Counted from the stretch's first letter, positions 35,408 through 43,058 are shown. The stretch is DNA of 64,000 nucleotides from Bacteroidetes bacterium UBA1935 (GCA_002337045.1 DDFF01000007.1:310001-374000), one strand, 5' to 3'. Notes: a model not told the origin generated them from the letters alone. Made by a program: numbers and translations.

Positions 35408-35415
35408 CATTGTAT

Positions 35416-35766
35416 CTAAAATACGTTTTGCCCGAAAGTCAGCAGATTGTTATCAGGGTCCAGCAAAGAGAATTCCCGCTGCATCCATGGTTTATGCTCC
35501 AACGGGCTGCACGCTACATCTTTCTTCTTTAGCTCCCGATACAATGCATCAATATCGTTGGTACGGATGTACACCTGACCATAATTTTCTTTTGGATCGA
35601 GACCTTTAAACTCGAAGAAATGTATTTGAATACTATCTCTTTCCACCATCAGGTAGCCGTCAAAATCTGCACTGCCAAACTCTTTAAACCCCAATTGGCT
35701 AATATAAAAGCTGCGCGTCTTTGCCTTATCCCTCATTGGTAGCTTAGGGTGAATATCTGTAAGCAT
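35416..35766 (-). CDS. VOC (glyoxalase/bleomycin resistance) family protein
   Basis: The 116-residue protein from ATG 35766 (MLTDIHPKLPMRDKAKTRSFY) has the beta-alpha-beta-beta-beta modules of the vicinal-oxygen-chelate fold: 'SFYISQLGFKEF', 'IQIHFFEFKGLDPKENYGQV' and 'REFSLLDPDNNLLTFGQ'. It most resembles the bleomycin-resistance/glyoxalase-like subgroup; a substrate cannot be named. It is divergent from the HxlR regulator gene, and the shared 70-base gap holds a strong inverted repeat, so HxlR probably controls it. Confidence 0.82.
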   Translation of the reverse strand: MLTDIHPKLPMRDKAKTRSFYISQLGFKEFGSADFDGYLMVERDSIQIHFFEFKGLDPKENYGQVYIRTNDIDALYRELKKKDVACSPLEHKPWMQREFSLLDPDNNLLTFGQNVF

Positions 35767-35794
35767 ATATTTATAGTTTAAAACGAAGTTATGC

Positions 35795-35823
35795 AAATTA
35801 ACTTGCAAAAAGCAAGTTAATTT
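35795..35823. promoter_or_regulatory. Candidate HxlR operator (12-bp inverted repeat)
   Basis: AAATTAACTTGC and GCAAGTTAATTT are perfect complements separated by AAAAA. The site lies 28 bases upstream of the VOC start and 14 bases upstream of the HxlR start, in the shared divergent promoter region. Confidence 0.75.
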
Positions 35824-35837
35824 TATATCATTGCAAA

Positions 35838-36254
35838 GTGAAACAATTGAAACAACGTTCAGACTGCCCCATTAGTAGCGCACTGGATATTATCGGCGAT
35901 AAGTGGTCGCTGCTGATAGTACGGGATATTATGATGAACGGTAAGAACACCTATAATGAGTTTCTGAAATCGGCCGAGAAGATTGCTACCAATGTATTGG
36001 CAGACAGACTGGTGATGCTTGAATCAACTGGTATCATCACCAAAGAAGAGCACCCTGATAGCAAAGCAAAAATATACTACAAGCTGACAGAAAAAGGCAT
36101 CGACCTGTTACCTATCATAATTGAACTGACACTGTGGGCAGATGAATACCTGCCAGTATCAAAAGCTGCATTTGCCTATGGCAAAGTTTTGAAAAAAGAT
36201 AAAGAATCCATCACCAAACAGATGATGGCTGCATTGAAGAAAGCAAATAAATAA
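35838..36254 (+). CDS. HxlR family transcriptional regulator
   Basis: The 138-residue protein has the winged helix of HxlR/MarR-like regulators: 'CPISSALDIIGDKWSLLIVRD' (split as CPISSALDIIGDKW and SLLIVRD), then 'YNEFLKSAEKIATNVLADRL' and 'IITKEEHPDSKAKIYYKLTE'. A cysteine at residue 10 (SDCPI) is the usual redox- or thiol-sensing position. The start is GTG at 35838. It is divergent from the VOC gene and separated from it by a strong inverted repeat. Confidence 0.9.
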   Translation: MKQLKQRSDCPISSALDIIGDKWSLLIVRDIMMNGKNTYNEFLKSAEKIATNVLADRLVMLESTGIITKEEHPDSKAKIYYKLTEKGIDLLPIIIELTLWADEYLPVSKAAFAYGKVLKKDKESITKQMMAALKKANK

Positions 36255-36277
36255 ATGAAGCGCTGCAGTTGCAGCGC
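36254..36277. other. Hairpin at the end of the HxlR gene
   Basis: The stem GAAGCGCTGCA / TGCAGCGCTTC overlaps the HxlR stop codon. No T-run follows, so it is a weak terminator at best; it lies between convergent genes. Confidence 0.45.
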
Positions 36278-36289
36278 TTCGGGCGATTA

Positions 36290-36808
36290 CTACTTAAGGA
36301 TAATATTGATGGGCAATTGTCTAGCACGCACATCGCGCTCTTTTTCTTTTACACGTTCTGCTTCTTCTTCATAGAAGCTCAGGCTTTTGCCCGATGTGCA
36401 ATGCATCTTAGCACTCGCAAGGCTTTTTACTGCATTGTCATAGCGTCCACTCATCTCATACATCAGTGCTTCTTTGTACAGGATGGCAGCTTTATCTATG
36501 CCTGTTTGCTTCAATGCTTTTGCTACGAGTCTTGCCATCAACGGATAGTCTTCTATCGTCAATGCAAAATCGAGATAGGCATAATAGGTATCTGTGAACA
36601 AGGCATCGTAGTATAATGCCAGTTCAAAACATTCCTTTGCAGCATCAAACCTTTTCAAGTCTGTGTAATATATGCGAGCCTTCAACGTTAGCAGTCCTGC
36701 GTGTTCGTCATCGCAAGACAAGCCATATTCCAGCGCTTCCAACGCCTCTTCGTAATCGTAAGGATAGTAATCCCTTGCTTTTAGGTAATATTTGTCTGCA
36801 GCTGTCAT
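36290..36808 (-). CDS. Tetratricopeptide repeat protein
   Basis: The 172-residue protein from ATG 36808 (MTAADKYYLKARDYYPYDYE) contains TPR-like helical pairs with the A/Y/A spacing (EEALEALEYGLSCDDEHAGL, LKRFDAAKECFELALYYDAL, LVAKALKQTGIDKAAILYKE). No catalytic domain is present. Such proteins act as protein-protein adaptors. No signal peptide is seen, so it is probably cytoplasmic. A start at 36850 would add a non-conserved lead. Confidence 0.75.
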   Translation of the reverse strand: MTAADKYYLKARDYYPYDYEEALEALEYGLSCDDEHAGLLTLKARIYYTDLKRFDAAKECFELALYYDALFTDTYYAYLDFALTIEDYPLMARLVAKALKQTGIDKAAILYKEALMYEMSGRYDNAVKSLASAKMHCTSGKSLSFYEEEAERVKEKERDVRARQLPINIILK

Positions 36809-37033
36809 AGCTGTAATAATTTGATTGTGATAAATAGTTTGGTACGGCAATCATTATTGCCGATATAGGGGAAAACTGTAATTACGCTACGGAAGCTAAT
36901 GGAAGGTAAGCACAGCCTGCCCTGCTGCCACAATAAGGCAGTGTAGAGACTTGTATGATTTGAGCAGGCGCATAACTTAAAATATTAGTGTTACAAATTT
37001 ACGCTTATTATGCAAATACTGTGCCAAAAAGAT

Positions 37034-37061
37034 AATGGCGCAGCAAAAATGCTACGCCATT
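37034..37061 (-). terminator. Terminator of the PadR/GldL-motif operon
   Basis: On the leftward strand AATGGCG(T)AGC pairs with GCT(G)CGCCATT and is followed by a short T-rich tract. One internal mismatch. Confidence 0.6.
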
Positions 37062-37085
37062 AATAATAAAAAGCTGCAGGTACCG

Positions 37086-37805
37086 CTATTTGTTTGTCTG
37101 TACTTGCGCTGTTGGCTCGGGCTTTTTATGTAGTGCAGTAAGTGTAAACTGCATACCTAATACACCTATCAGTATTATACTGGTTACAATAGTATTGGTC
37201 TTAGCCTCAGGCTTGCGTATACCATTGAAGAAATACAATGGCAACAACACAAAAGCCGTAAGCCCCAATGTAGAGAACCAAATAATACGTGCGCCGGGCC
37301 AATGCATAATCTGAAACAGCATGGATATGCCATACAGTATGCCAGCCAGTGTTGCCGCGCCAAGTATAATACTATCGCGTGTTGAACCCGACTCTCGTGT
37401 CTTGAGCAGAAACAGCAATGGCAGAAACAACAGACAGAATACAAGGAAAGCAAGGCCCAATATCGCCCCTGCTCCCGGCCAGTGCATTACTTTAAAAAAC
37501 GAACCTACTACGAATGCGAATGCAGAAAATGCACCGCAACCCATCATCAGTTTTTTCATACCGTAATAGTTTTTGAATGTTAACAATCGGATGGTTTCCT
37601 CTTCTATCTCAGACAATTGCTGTTTGTAAAAAGCAGCAACTGTTTGCTGATAGTAAGCCTCAAAGTCTCCACCCTCTTCGAGGTTTTGCTCAATGATGCA
37701 ACAAATATGATCCAGGAGGTTATACTGCAGATCCTCCATCTCAACGCCACGACGTCTTATGTCGTCGAGAATAAAATCAACTTGCCGGTCAGTGATGCGG
37801 TACAT
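37086..37805 (-). CDS. Membrane protein with a duplicated GldL-like motif
   Basis: A soluble N-terminal domain (1-80) precedes about six membrane helices. A repeated motif is clear: FKVMHWPGAGAILGL (104-118) and FQIMHWPGARIIWF (164-177), followed in both by further hydrophobic residues. 'F-K-x-x-H-W-P-G-A-G' is a hallmark of GldL, the inner-membrane T9SS/gliding motor subunit, but the rest of GldL is missing. The N-terminal 'LLDHICCIIEQNLEEGGDF' resembles the prefix of PadR-linked permease-like proteins. It overlaps the PadR stop by one base, so the two are translated together. Confidence 0.72.
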   Translation of the reverse strand: MYRITDRQVDFILDDIRRRGVEMEDLQYNLLDHICCIIEQNLEEGGDFEAYYQQTVAAFYKQQLSEIEEETIRLLTFKNYYGMKKLMMGCGAFSAFAFVVGSFFKVMHWPGAGAILGLAFLVFCLLFLPLLFLLKTRESGSTRDSIILGAATLAGILYGISMLFQIMHWPGARIIWFSTLGLTAFVLLPLYFFNGIRKPEAKTNTIVTSIILIGVLGMQFTLTALHKKPEPTAQVQTNK

Positions 37806-38146
37806 TATGCCAATCTTGGTTTAATGTCTAACAATGACTGCATGGTCTCTACAAACTCTGTAAACTCGTTCACGCGCTCTTTAGCTTTGCTCTTACCCTT
37901 TGGGCTAAGGCTGTAGTACTTGCGCACACGCTTGCCTATGTATTCTATTTCGGTAGTAAGCAAGCCATCGGCTTCCAATGCATGCAGTGTAGGGTAAAGT
38001 GCACCTTCGGTGAGCTGTATCCTGTCTTTGGTAAGTTCCTTAACTGTTTGTGTTATCTCGTAGCCGTACATTTTTTTATTGTCGGCCAGCAGTTTCAGCA
38101 CAATTGTTTTCAATGTGCCTTTTATCAACTCTGATGAAAATATCAT
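37805..38146 (-). CDS. PadR family transcriptional regulator
   Basis: The 113-residue protein from ATG 38146 (MIFSSELIKGTLKTIVLKLL) has the PadR winged-helix signature 'MYGYEITQTVKELT' and 'LTEGALYPTLHALEADGLLT', then 'KYYSLSPKGKSKAKE'. GGAG lies six bases before this ATG, confirming it over an earlier start at 38188. It is likely to repress its own operon, which contains the membrane protein gene after a one-base overlap. Confidence 0.9.
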   Translation of the reverse strand: MIFSSELIKGTLKTIVLKLLADNKKMYGYEITQTVKELTKDRIQLTEGALYPTLHALEADGLLTTEIEYIGKRVRKYYSLSPKGKSKAKERVNEFTEFVETMQSLLDIKPRLA

Positions 38147-38172
38147 TTCAATCTCCGTTTTCTGATACGAAG

Positions 38173-38208
38173 ATACATAAGTTTTCAATACATCAAACTC
38201 TTATGTAT
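38173..38208. promoter_or_regulatory. Candidate PadR operator
   Basis: ATACATAAG (38173-38181) and CTTATGTAT (38200-38208) form a perfect inverted repeat with an 18-base spacer that contains another ATACAT. It lies between the PadR and helicase starts. Confidence 0.6.
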
Positions 38209-38255
38209 TATTTTTTTGAAGAAAGAATATAACTGATGCTTGGCATTAAAGAACG

Positions 38256-38263
38256 TACCTTTG
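38256..38263 (+). promoter_or_regulatory. -7 element of the DbpA-like helicase gene
   Basis: TACCTTTG ends six bases before the ATG at 38269. A start at 38236 would lie upstream of this promoter element and is rejected. Confidence 0.55.
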
Positions 38264-38268
38264 CGGCA

Positions 38269-39594
38269 ATGCAAAATTTCTCTGTAGACACAATATTGTC
38301 CAACATGAAGATTGACAAGCTGAACGAAATGCAGCTTGCAGCTATGGATGCGGGACAAAAAGATAATGATATGGTACTGCTTTCTGCCACGGGCAGCGGT
38401 AAGACCATTGCCTTCCTGATGCCTATTGTGGCACAGTTAGATAAGAACTACAAAAACACACAGGCAATCATCGTAGTACCATCGCGCGAGTTGGCGCAGC
38501 AGATAGAGTTGGTTTTCAAAAGTATGGGTACGGGTTATAAATCGACCTGCTGCTATGGCGGACACAAGCGCGAGATAGAAGAAAACAACCTGATAGAACC
38601 ACCTGCGGTATTGATAGGTACACCCGGCAGGCTATGCGACCATATACGCAGAGAGAGCATAACTACAGATACTATTACTACAATAGTGTTGGATGAGTTT
38701 GATAAATCATTAGAATTAGGCTTTCAGGAAGAGGTATCATTTATCATTGAATCTCTGCCGAATATCAACAAGCGCATACTTACTTCTGCAACAGAGGCTG
38801 TAGAGATTCCTGATTTTCTACAACTTGAAAATCCTGTAAGGCTGAACTATATAACAGAGAAGCTGACAGAATCGCTGGGCCTTGAGGTAAAAACACTGCA
38901 CTCTGCAGATAAAGACAAACTGGAAGCATTGCTGGAACTGATATGCCAGATAGGCAACCGTTCTGCGATCATCTTTTGCAACCACAGAGAATCTGTAGAG
39001 CGCACCAGCAACTGGCTGACAGAGCAGGGTGTGTTGAATGAGTTTTATCACGGTGCGATGGAACAAAAAGACAGAGACAGTGCGCTGTTCAAATTCCGCA
39101 GTGGTGCTGTAGACTTTTTGGTAACAACAGATATTGCTGCACGTGGATTGGATATTCCTAATATACGTTACATCATACACTATCACCTGCCACATACGGA
39201 AGATATATTTACCCACCGCAACGGACGTACTGCGCGTATGGACGCAAGTGGTACTGCGGTACTGATACTATCTGAAGAAGAAAAACCGCCTTCATATCTG
39301 GATGCTGATACGGTTACTGAAATGGAAATACAGGAAGGTAATCATCTGCCCGAAAAGCCAAAGTGGACTGCACTGTTTATAGCAGCAGGCAAGAAGGATA
39401 AGGTGAATAAGATAGATATTGTAGGCTTCCTTTCTCAACAGGCAGAATTAAAGAAAGAAGACATAGGACTGATTGAAGTGAAAGATTTCTTCTCTTTTGT
39501 ATCCATCAAAAAAATAAAGGCCAGCCATGCGCTACACCTTATTAAGGATAAGAAGATTAAGAACAAGAAAGTAAAAATTGCAATAGCAAAATAA
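38269..39594 (+). CDS. DbpA-like DEAD-box-family RNA helicase
   Basis: The protein has the helicase core with Walker A ATGSGKT, 'PSRELAQQ', 'GTPGRLCDHI', motif III SAT and 'HRNGRTARMD'. Motif II is DEFD (VLDEFDKSLELGF) instead of DEAD. The C-terminal 70 residues (KDKVNKIDIVGFLSQQ, EDIGLIEVKDFFSFVSI, KKVKIAIAK) match the RNA-binding domain of DbpA, which targets 23S rRNA hairpin 92 in ribosome assembly. It probably does the same here. The 441-residue start is fixed by the promoter element. Confidence 0.85.
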   Translation: MQNFSVDTILSNMKIDKLNEMQLAAMDAGQKDNDMVLLSATGSGKTIAFLMPIVAQLDKNYKNTQAIIVVPSRELAQQIELVFKSMGTGYKSTCCYGGHKREIEENNLIEPPAVLIGTPGRLCDHIRRESITTDTITTIVLDEFDKSLELGFQEEVSFIIESLPNINKRILTSATEAVEIPDFLQLENPVRLNYITEKLTESLGLEVKTLHSADKDKLEALLELICQIGNRSAIIFCNHRESVERTSNWLTEQGVLNEFYHGAMEQKDRDSALFKFRSGAVDFLVTTDIAARGLDIPNIRYIIHYHLPHTEDIFTHRNGRTARMDASGTAVLILSEEEKPPSYLDADTVTEMEIQEGNHLPEKPKWTALFIAAGKKDKVNKIDIVGFLSQQAELKKEDIGLIEVKDFFSFVSIKKIKASHALHLIKDKKIKNKKVKIAIAK

Positions 39595-39599
39595 AATAA

Positions 39600-39620
39600 G
39601 AGCCACTTACGGGTGGCTCG
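39600..39620. terminator. Weak bidirectional terminator
   Basis: GAGCCAC / GTGGCTC with a TTACGG loop lies between the convergent helicase and DinB genes; the T-tract is imperfect (TATTATT). Confidence 0.6.
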
Positions 39621-39632
39621 TATTATTTATAC

Positions 39633-40142
39633 TTATTCAGGTTTGTACTCGCCCATTTCATCAGCACTCGGGCCATAGCTACCGGGAATAGGAATATCCA
39701 ACAGGCGCAGATAAACACCTAATTGCGCACGGTGGTGTACCGTTTGGCAGAAGCAATGACGGATGTTATCACCAACAGGATGCTCGCTGAAAACAATATC
39801 TCCCTGGCGGATTGTCCATGTGCGGTCAAAATCAGCATCTGTGGCTTTTGCCAATTGGTCGTAACCTTTCTTAACGCTTGCGTCCAACAACGCAACAAGG
39901 TCTGCCGCAGAACTAACAGGCGTTGGCTTGTATGGTGTTGCGGCAAAGTCTATACCGTCTGTAGTTAATACCATTTCTATCCAAGCTGGTATTTCAGCAA
40001 TGTGTACTGCCAGATGTTCCAGTGGCATGCTCTTAGGATGTGGTTTGTAATCAAACTTATCTGCAGGTACGATAGACAGAAATTTCCTTGTTGTTTCTGC
40101 TTCGTGCAGCATTTCTTTCAGCATAGATTGAATCTGTGTCAT
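39633..40142 (-). CDS. DinB family protein
   Basis: The 169-residue protein (MTQIQSMLKEMLHEAETTR) has the DinB four-helix bundle with metal-binding histidines at 'HLAVHIAEIPAWIEM' and 'HHRAQLGVYLRLLDIPIPG'. Some members are bacillithiol S-transferases or other thiol-dependent enzymes; a specific reaction is not evident. The gene is divergent from the YafY-type regulator. Its promoter carries one copy of a 48-bp cassette that is repeated, inverted, in front of the GyrI-like gene on the other side of the regulator, so both genes are probably regulated together. Confidence 0.82.
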   Translation of the reverse strand: MTQIQSMLKEMLHEAETTRKFLSIVPADKFDYKPHPKSMPLEHLAVHIAEIPAWIEMVLTTDGIDFAATPYKPTPVSSAADLVALLDASVKKGYDQLAKATDADFDRTWTIRQGDIVFSEHPVGDNIRHCFCQTVHHRAQLGVYLRLLDIPIPGSYGPSADEMGEYKPE

Positions 40143-40156
40143 AGTATGTATGTGTT

Positions 40157-40204
40157 TTTGTTTATGATGCAAAGCAACAACCGGGTAGTGACAGCCCTAT
40201 GTCA
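40157..40204 (-). promoter_or_regulatory. Operator-promoter cassette, copy 1
   Basis: This 48-base element contains TGACAGCCCTATGTCA (40189-40204) and the conserved GTTTATG-TGCAAA part toward the DinB start. It is 44 of 48 bases identical to the inverted copy at 41218-41265. Confidence 0.75.
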
Positions 40205-40255
40205 ACAGCATCCGGAAATTTTTAAAAATATTTTTCGGACTATCTTTACCGCATC

Positions 40256-41200
40256 ATGAACCGCCTCGACAGGATAACCGCCATACTCATTCAACTGCAA
40301 TCGAAAAAGGTTGTAAAAGCACAGGAAATCGCCGACCGCTTCGGTATCAGCCTGCGTACGGTTTACAGAGATGTAGGATCGCTGGAAGAAGCAGGTGTAC
40401 CTATTATAGGCGAGGCTGGTGTAGGCTACAGCATTATGGACGGCTACAGATTGCCCCCTATTATGTTTACGAAAGAAGAAGCCATCACATTTGTAACGGC
40501 AGAAAAGTTCATTGATAAAATGACCGACAAAGCCACTGCCGAACAATACAAAGCTGCTCTCTATAAAATAAAAGCAGTGCTGCGCAGTGCAGAAAAAGGT
40601 ATGCTTGAAGATATAGAAGGAGCCATACACGTATTCAAACGAAATACCAACCCACCTGCCGGCACAGGCAATCATATTATAGATATTCTGCAAAGCATCA
40701 GCCAGAAGAAGGCAGTACGCATAGTATACTTCACCAATCATTCAGAAGAAGTAAACGAACGCCTGATAGAACCTGTGGGTATTTATTATGTAAATAACTT
40801 TTGGCATCTGGTGGCATGGTGCCACCTTCGCAATGGCTACCGCAATTTCAGGCTCGACAGAATAGAGCAATTGCACAAAACCGACACATCATTTACCATA
40901 GAAATGCCAACACTGGCTGAATACCTCAAAGACTTTCACGCTAAGCATAATATGACAGAGGTATGTGTAGCTTTTGACAACAGTGAAGTGCGCTACATAA
41001 AAGAGCAGCGCCTGTACTATGGCTATGTAAGCGAAGAGAAAAAGAAAGATGTGACGGAAATGAAGTTTATGGTTGCCTATCCTCAATATTTGTGCAGTTG
41101 GCTATTGCCATTCAAGAAAAATGCTACAGTAATATATCCGCAAAGCATCAAAGACATGATGAAAACTTGGATAAAAGAGCTGAACGAGCATTATTCTTAA
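40256..41200 (+). CDS. YafY-type HTH/WYL domain transcriptional regulator
   Basis: The protein has an N-terminal HTH (RLDRITAILIQLQSKKVVKA, then EIADRFGISLRTVYRDVGSL), and a C-terminal WYL domain (about 145-310) with 'IVYFTNHSEEVNERLIEPVG' and 'NNFWHLVAWCHLRNGYRNFR'. WYL domains bind ligands or nucleic acid and control the DNA-binding part. It is flanked on both sides by matching operator cassettes and is divergent from the DinB gene. Its ATG is 52 bases downstream of the palindrome in copy 1, so it is probably autoregulated as well. Confidence 0.88.
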   Translation: MNRLDRITAILIQLQSKKVVKAQEIADRFGISLRTVYRDVGSLEEAGVPIIGEAGVGYSIMDGYRLPPIMFTKEEAITFVTAEKFIDKMTDKATAEQYKAALYKIKAVLRSAEKGMLEDIEGAIHVFKRNTNPPAGTGNHIIDILQSISQKKAVRIVYFTNHSEEVNERLIEPVGIYYVNNFWHLVAWCHLRNGYRNFRLDRIEQLHKTDTSFTIEMPTLAEYLKDFHAKHNMTEVCVAFDNSEVRYIKEQRLYYGYVSEEKKKDVTEMKFMVAYPQYLCSWLLPFKKNATVIYPQSIKDMMKTWIKELNEHYS

Positions 41201-41217
41201 ATTTTATTTCAGGCTAC

Positions 41218-41265
41218 TGACATAAGGCTGTCACTACCCCGTTGTTGTTTTGCACCATAAACAAA
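41218..41265 (+). promoter_or_regulatory. Operator-promoter cassette, copy 2
   Basis: The reverse complement of this element matches copy 1 at 44 of 48 bases. It includes TGACATAAGGCTGTCA (41218-41233) and ends eight bases before the ATG at 41274. Confidence 0.75.
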
Positions 41266-41273
41266 GAAAACTT

Positions 41274-41723
41274 ATGGAAATCAAAACACAAGCACCTGTT
41301 ACTGTGCTATGCAAATCGACAACAGCTACTTTGAAAGCCCTGAAAGAATGTGTGGGCGATACACCGGACAGATTTTATGAGATAGCTGCGCAATCAGGCC
41401 TTACGCCTGCCGGCTCTCAATACTGGCGCTATCTGAATGCAGATGGCAATCCTGACACGGAGTTCACTTTAGAAATGGGGCTACCTGTGAGCGGCAATAA
41501 TATGCCTGTAGAATTTGGTATGAATGAATATCCTGCTTTCAGGTATGTATCTACCATACATCATGGAGCATGGGATACAATAGGACAAACTTATGGGAAA
41601 CTGATAGGTGAGCTGAAGGCAAATGGACTGGATATGAGTAACGAATGTCGCGAAGTATATCTGGTTGTTGATGAAGCTAATCCGCAGAATATGCAAACCG
41701 AAGTACAGATAGGTGTACGCTAA
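41274..41723 (+). CDS. GyrI-like / AraC effector-binding-like domain protein
   Basis: The 149-residue protein starts MEIKTQAPVTVLCKSTTATL and has the tandem alpha-beta-beta shape of GyrI-like small-molecule-binding domains: 'CVGDTPDRFYEIAAQSG', 'TEFTLEMGLPVSG', 'GMNEYPAFRYVSTIHHGAWDT' (cited in parts) and 'CREVYLVVDEANPQN'. These domains bind drugs and other cationic or hydrophobic ligands. An upstream TTG start at 41250 lies inside the promoter cassette and is rejected. It is probably controlled by the neighbouring YafY-type regulator. Confidence 0.8.
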   Translation: MEIKTQAPVTVLCKSTTATLKALKECVGDTPDRFYEIAAQSGLTPAGSQYWRYLNADGNPDTEFTLEMGLPVSGNNMPVEFGMNEYPAFRYVSTIHHGAWDTIGQTYGKLIGELKANGLDMSNECREVYLVVDEANPQNMQTEVQIGVR

Positions 41724-41864
41724 AAAAACTCATGAAAACTATGCGTTGCAAAACCATAAGGATGATATGCCGTGGTAGCTTTTGCTGGCTGTTTTGCACC
41801 ATCAGCTACTGCATAGGCGGGATATACAGGCGATAGCCTGTGTACTATAAGCCCGTTTTTGTTT

Positions 41865-41896
41865 ATGCCCCGACAATATTATTTGTCGGGGCATTT
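41865..41896. terminator. Terminator between convergent genes
   Basis: A perfect 12-bp stem ATGCCCCGACAA / TTGTCGGGGCAT with loop TATTAT lies between the GyrI-like gene and the leftward T9SS gene. Confidence 0.8.
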
Positions 41897-41909
41897 ATAT
41901 GTCAGCTTA

Positions 41910-42905
41910 TTATTGTTTTACGATGCGTTGTTGCATAGCACCATCGCTGTTTTTGCATTGCAGTATATAAACACCTGCAGGCAGTGCACTCAAATCTATA
42001 TTGTTAGTGCCTTGTTGCAGCGTGCCATTCAGGTTGGTGTTAGTACCATTCATAGCAGTAACCGTGTAGCTAGTGTTATTGGCATTTTTGTTGGCAACCT
42101 TTACATAGTCTGTGCATACAGTATTCAGCACGTTAATGCCATCCAGTTCTTTAGGAATACTGCCTACGCCTGTGCCCGGAGGTGTAAAGCGATATACCGT
42201 ACCATTTGCAGGATAAGATGTAAGTCCGCCGGATACAGAGAACATACTACTTGTGCTGTCTAATGTTGGCGAAGATGCACTACCATTCAGGTAGTAAAGC
42301 ATATCAATAGAACCATTTGAAGGGTCTATATTTTTCATAAACCCGATAACAGGTCCGCTACCTAAATAAAAATAATCTGTAGCATGCGAAATTTTCGATG
42401 GACCGAAACGAAGTTCTACGATATTTGAGGTTTCGTAGTACCATACCTGATAAGATAAAGAATCATCATTGGTAGTATAGCTATCCCATTCGTCCCAGAA
42501 GCCTGCATTGTAAACTTCCATTTTAAAAATTCTGCTGCCAGCAGTGCCACTTGTCGTATAACGTATCGGCGATTTTGAAGATGTACCACCCGCATTACCG
42601 CGATCGTGCAAATCTGCATCACAAGTAAAGAAGCCAGATATTACGGTTTCACCAGTATCTGTAGCTGCAAATGAAGCGGAAACGAGACTAAAATCTGAAA
42701 TAGTACTGGAACCAAGTTTGAAATTGAAACCTAGTGGGACTTTATAATTTTCTTCATCCCACATAGTAGTACCATTTACAGATGTACCACCTGTAAGTGG
42801 TGTGTAGGTATCAGTAGATACCGATAGCTTGTAACCAAGCTGAGCTTTTGCGGTGTTGGCAAATAAAGTACCTGCAAAAGAAAGGGCTAATAAAAACTTT
42901 GTCAT
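41910..42905 (-). CDS. T9SS sorting domain protein of unknown function
   Basis: A signal peptide (MTKFLLALSFAGTLFANTAKA) precedes a beta-rich body (about 25-240) and a C-terminal sorting region (VKVANKNANNTSYTVTAMNG, then TLQQGTNNIDLSALPAGVYI and CKNSDGAMQQRIVKQ). The sorting motif is shorter and less typical than in the other four T9SS proteins, lacking the YPNP tag. It would be exported by the T9SS if the sorting region is functional. No further domain was recognised. Confidence 0.75.
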   Translation of the reverse strand: MTKFLLALSFAGTLFANTAKAQLGYKLSVSTDTYTPLTGGTSVNGTTMWDEENYKVPLGFNFKLGSSTISDFSLVSASFAATDTGETVISGFFTCDADLHDRGNAGGTSSKSPIRYTTSGTAGSRIFKMEVYNAGFWDEWDSYTTNDDSLSYQVWYYETSNIVELRFGPSKISHATDYFYLGSGPVIGFMKNIDPSNGSIDMLYYLNGSASSPTLDSTSSMFSVSGGLTSYPANGTVYRFTPPGTGVGSIPKELDGINVLNTVCTDYVKVANKNANNTSYTVTAMNGTNTNLNGTLQQGTNNIDLSALPAGVYILQCKNSDGAMQQRIVKQ

Positions 42906-42982
42906 ATTGAGGTTTTGAGTGGAACGTGCAAGATGACACTAATGTTACACAAGAAGCGTTAAAGAACCCTTAAAATGACATC

Positions 42983-43010
42983 TTGTTACGATATGTTTAG
43001 AGTACCTTTG
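42983..43010 (+). promoter_or_regulatory. Promoter of the first RhlE-type helicase gene
   Basis: TTG (42983-42985) and TACCTTTG (43003-43010) are 17 bases apart. The leader to the TTG start at 43059 is about 45 bases. Confidence 0.65.
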
Positions 43011-43058
43011 CGTGGTAACGCACCGTTATTTAGCTAACAGTTAAAAAAGACTGACAAA

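Noticed and set aside
41732..41836. A 34-residue Cys-rich small frame between the GyrI-like gene and the T9SS gene
   Set aside because: It has no Shine-Dalgarno or promoter of its own and no recognisable signal; without conservation data it could be chance.
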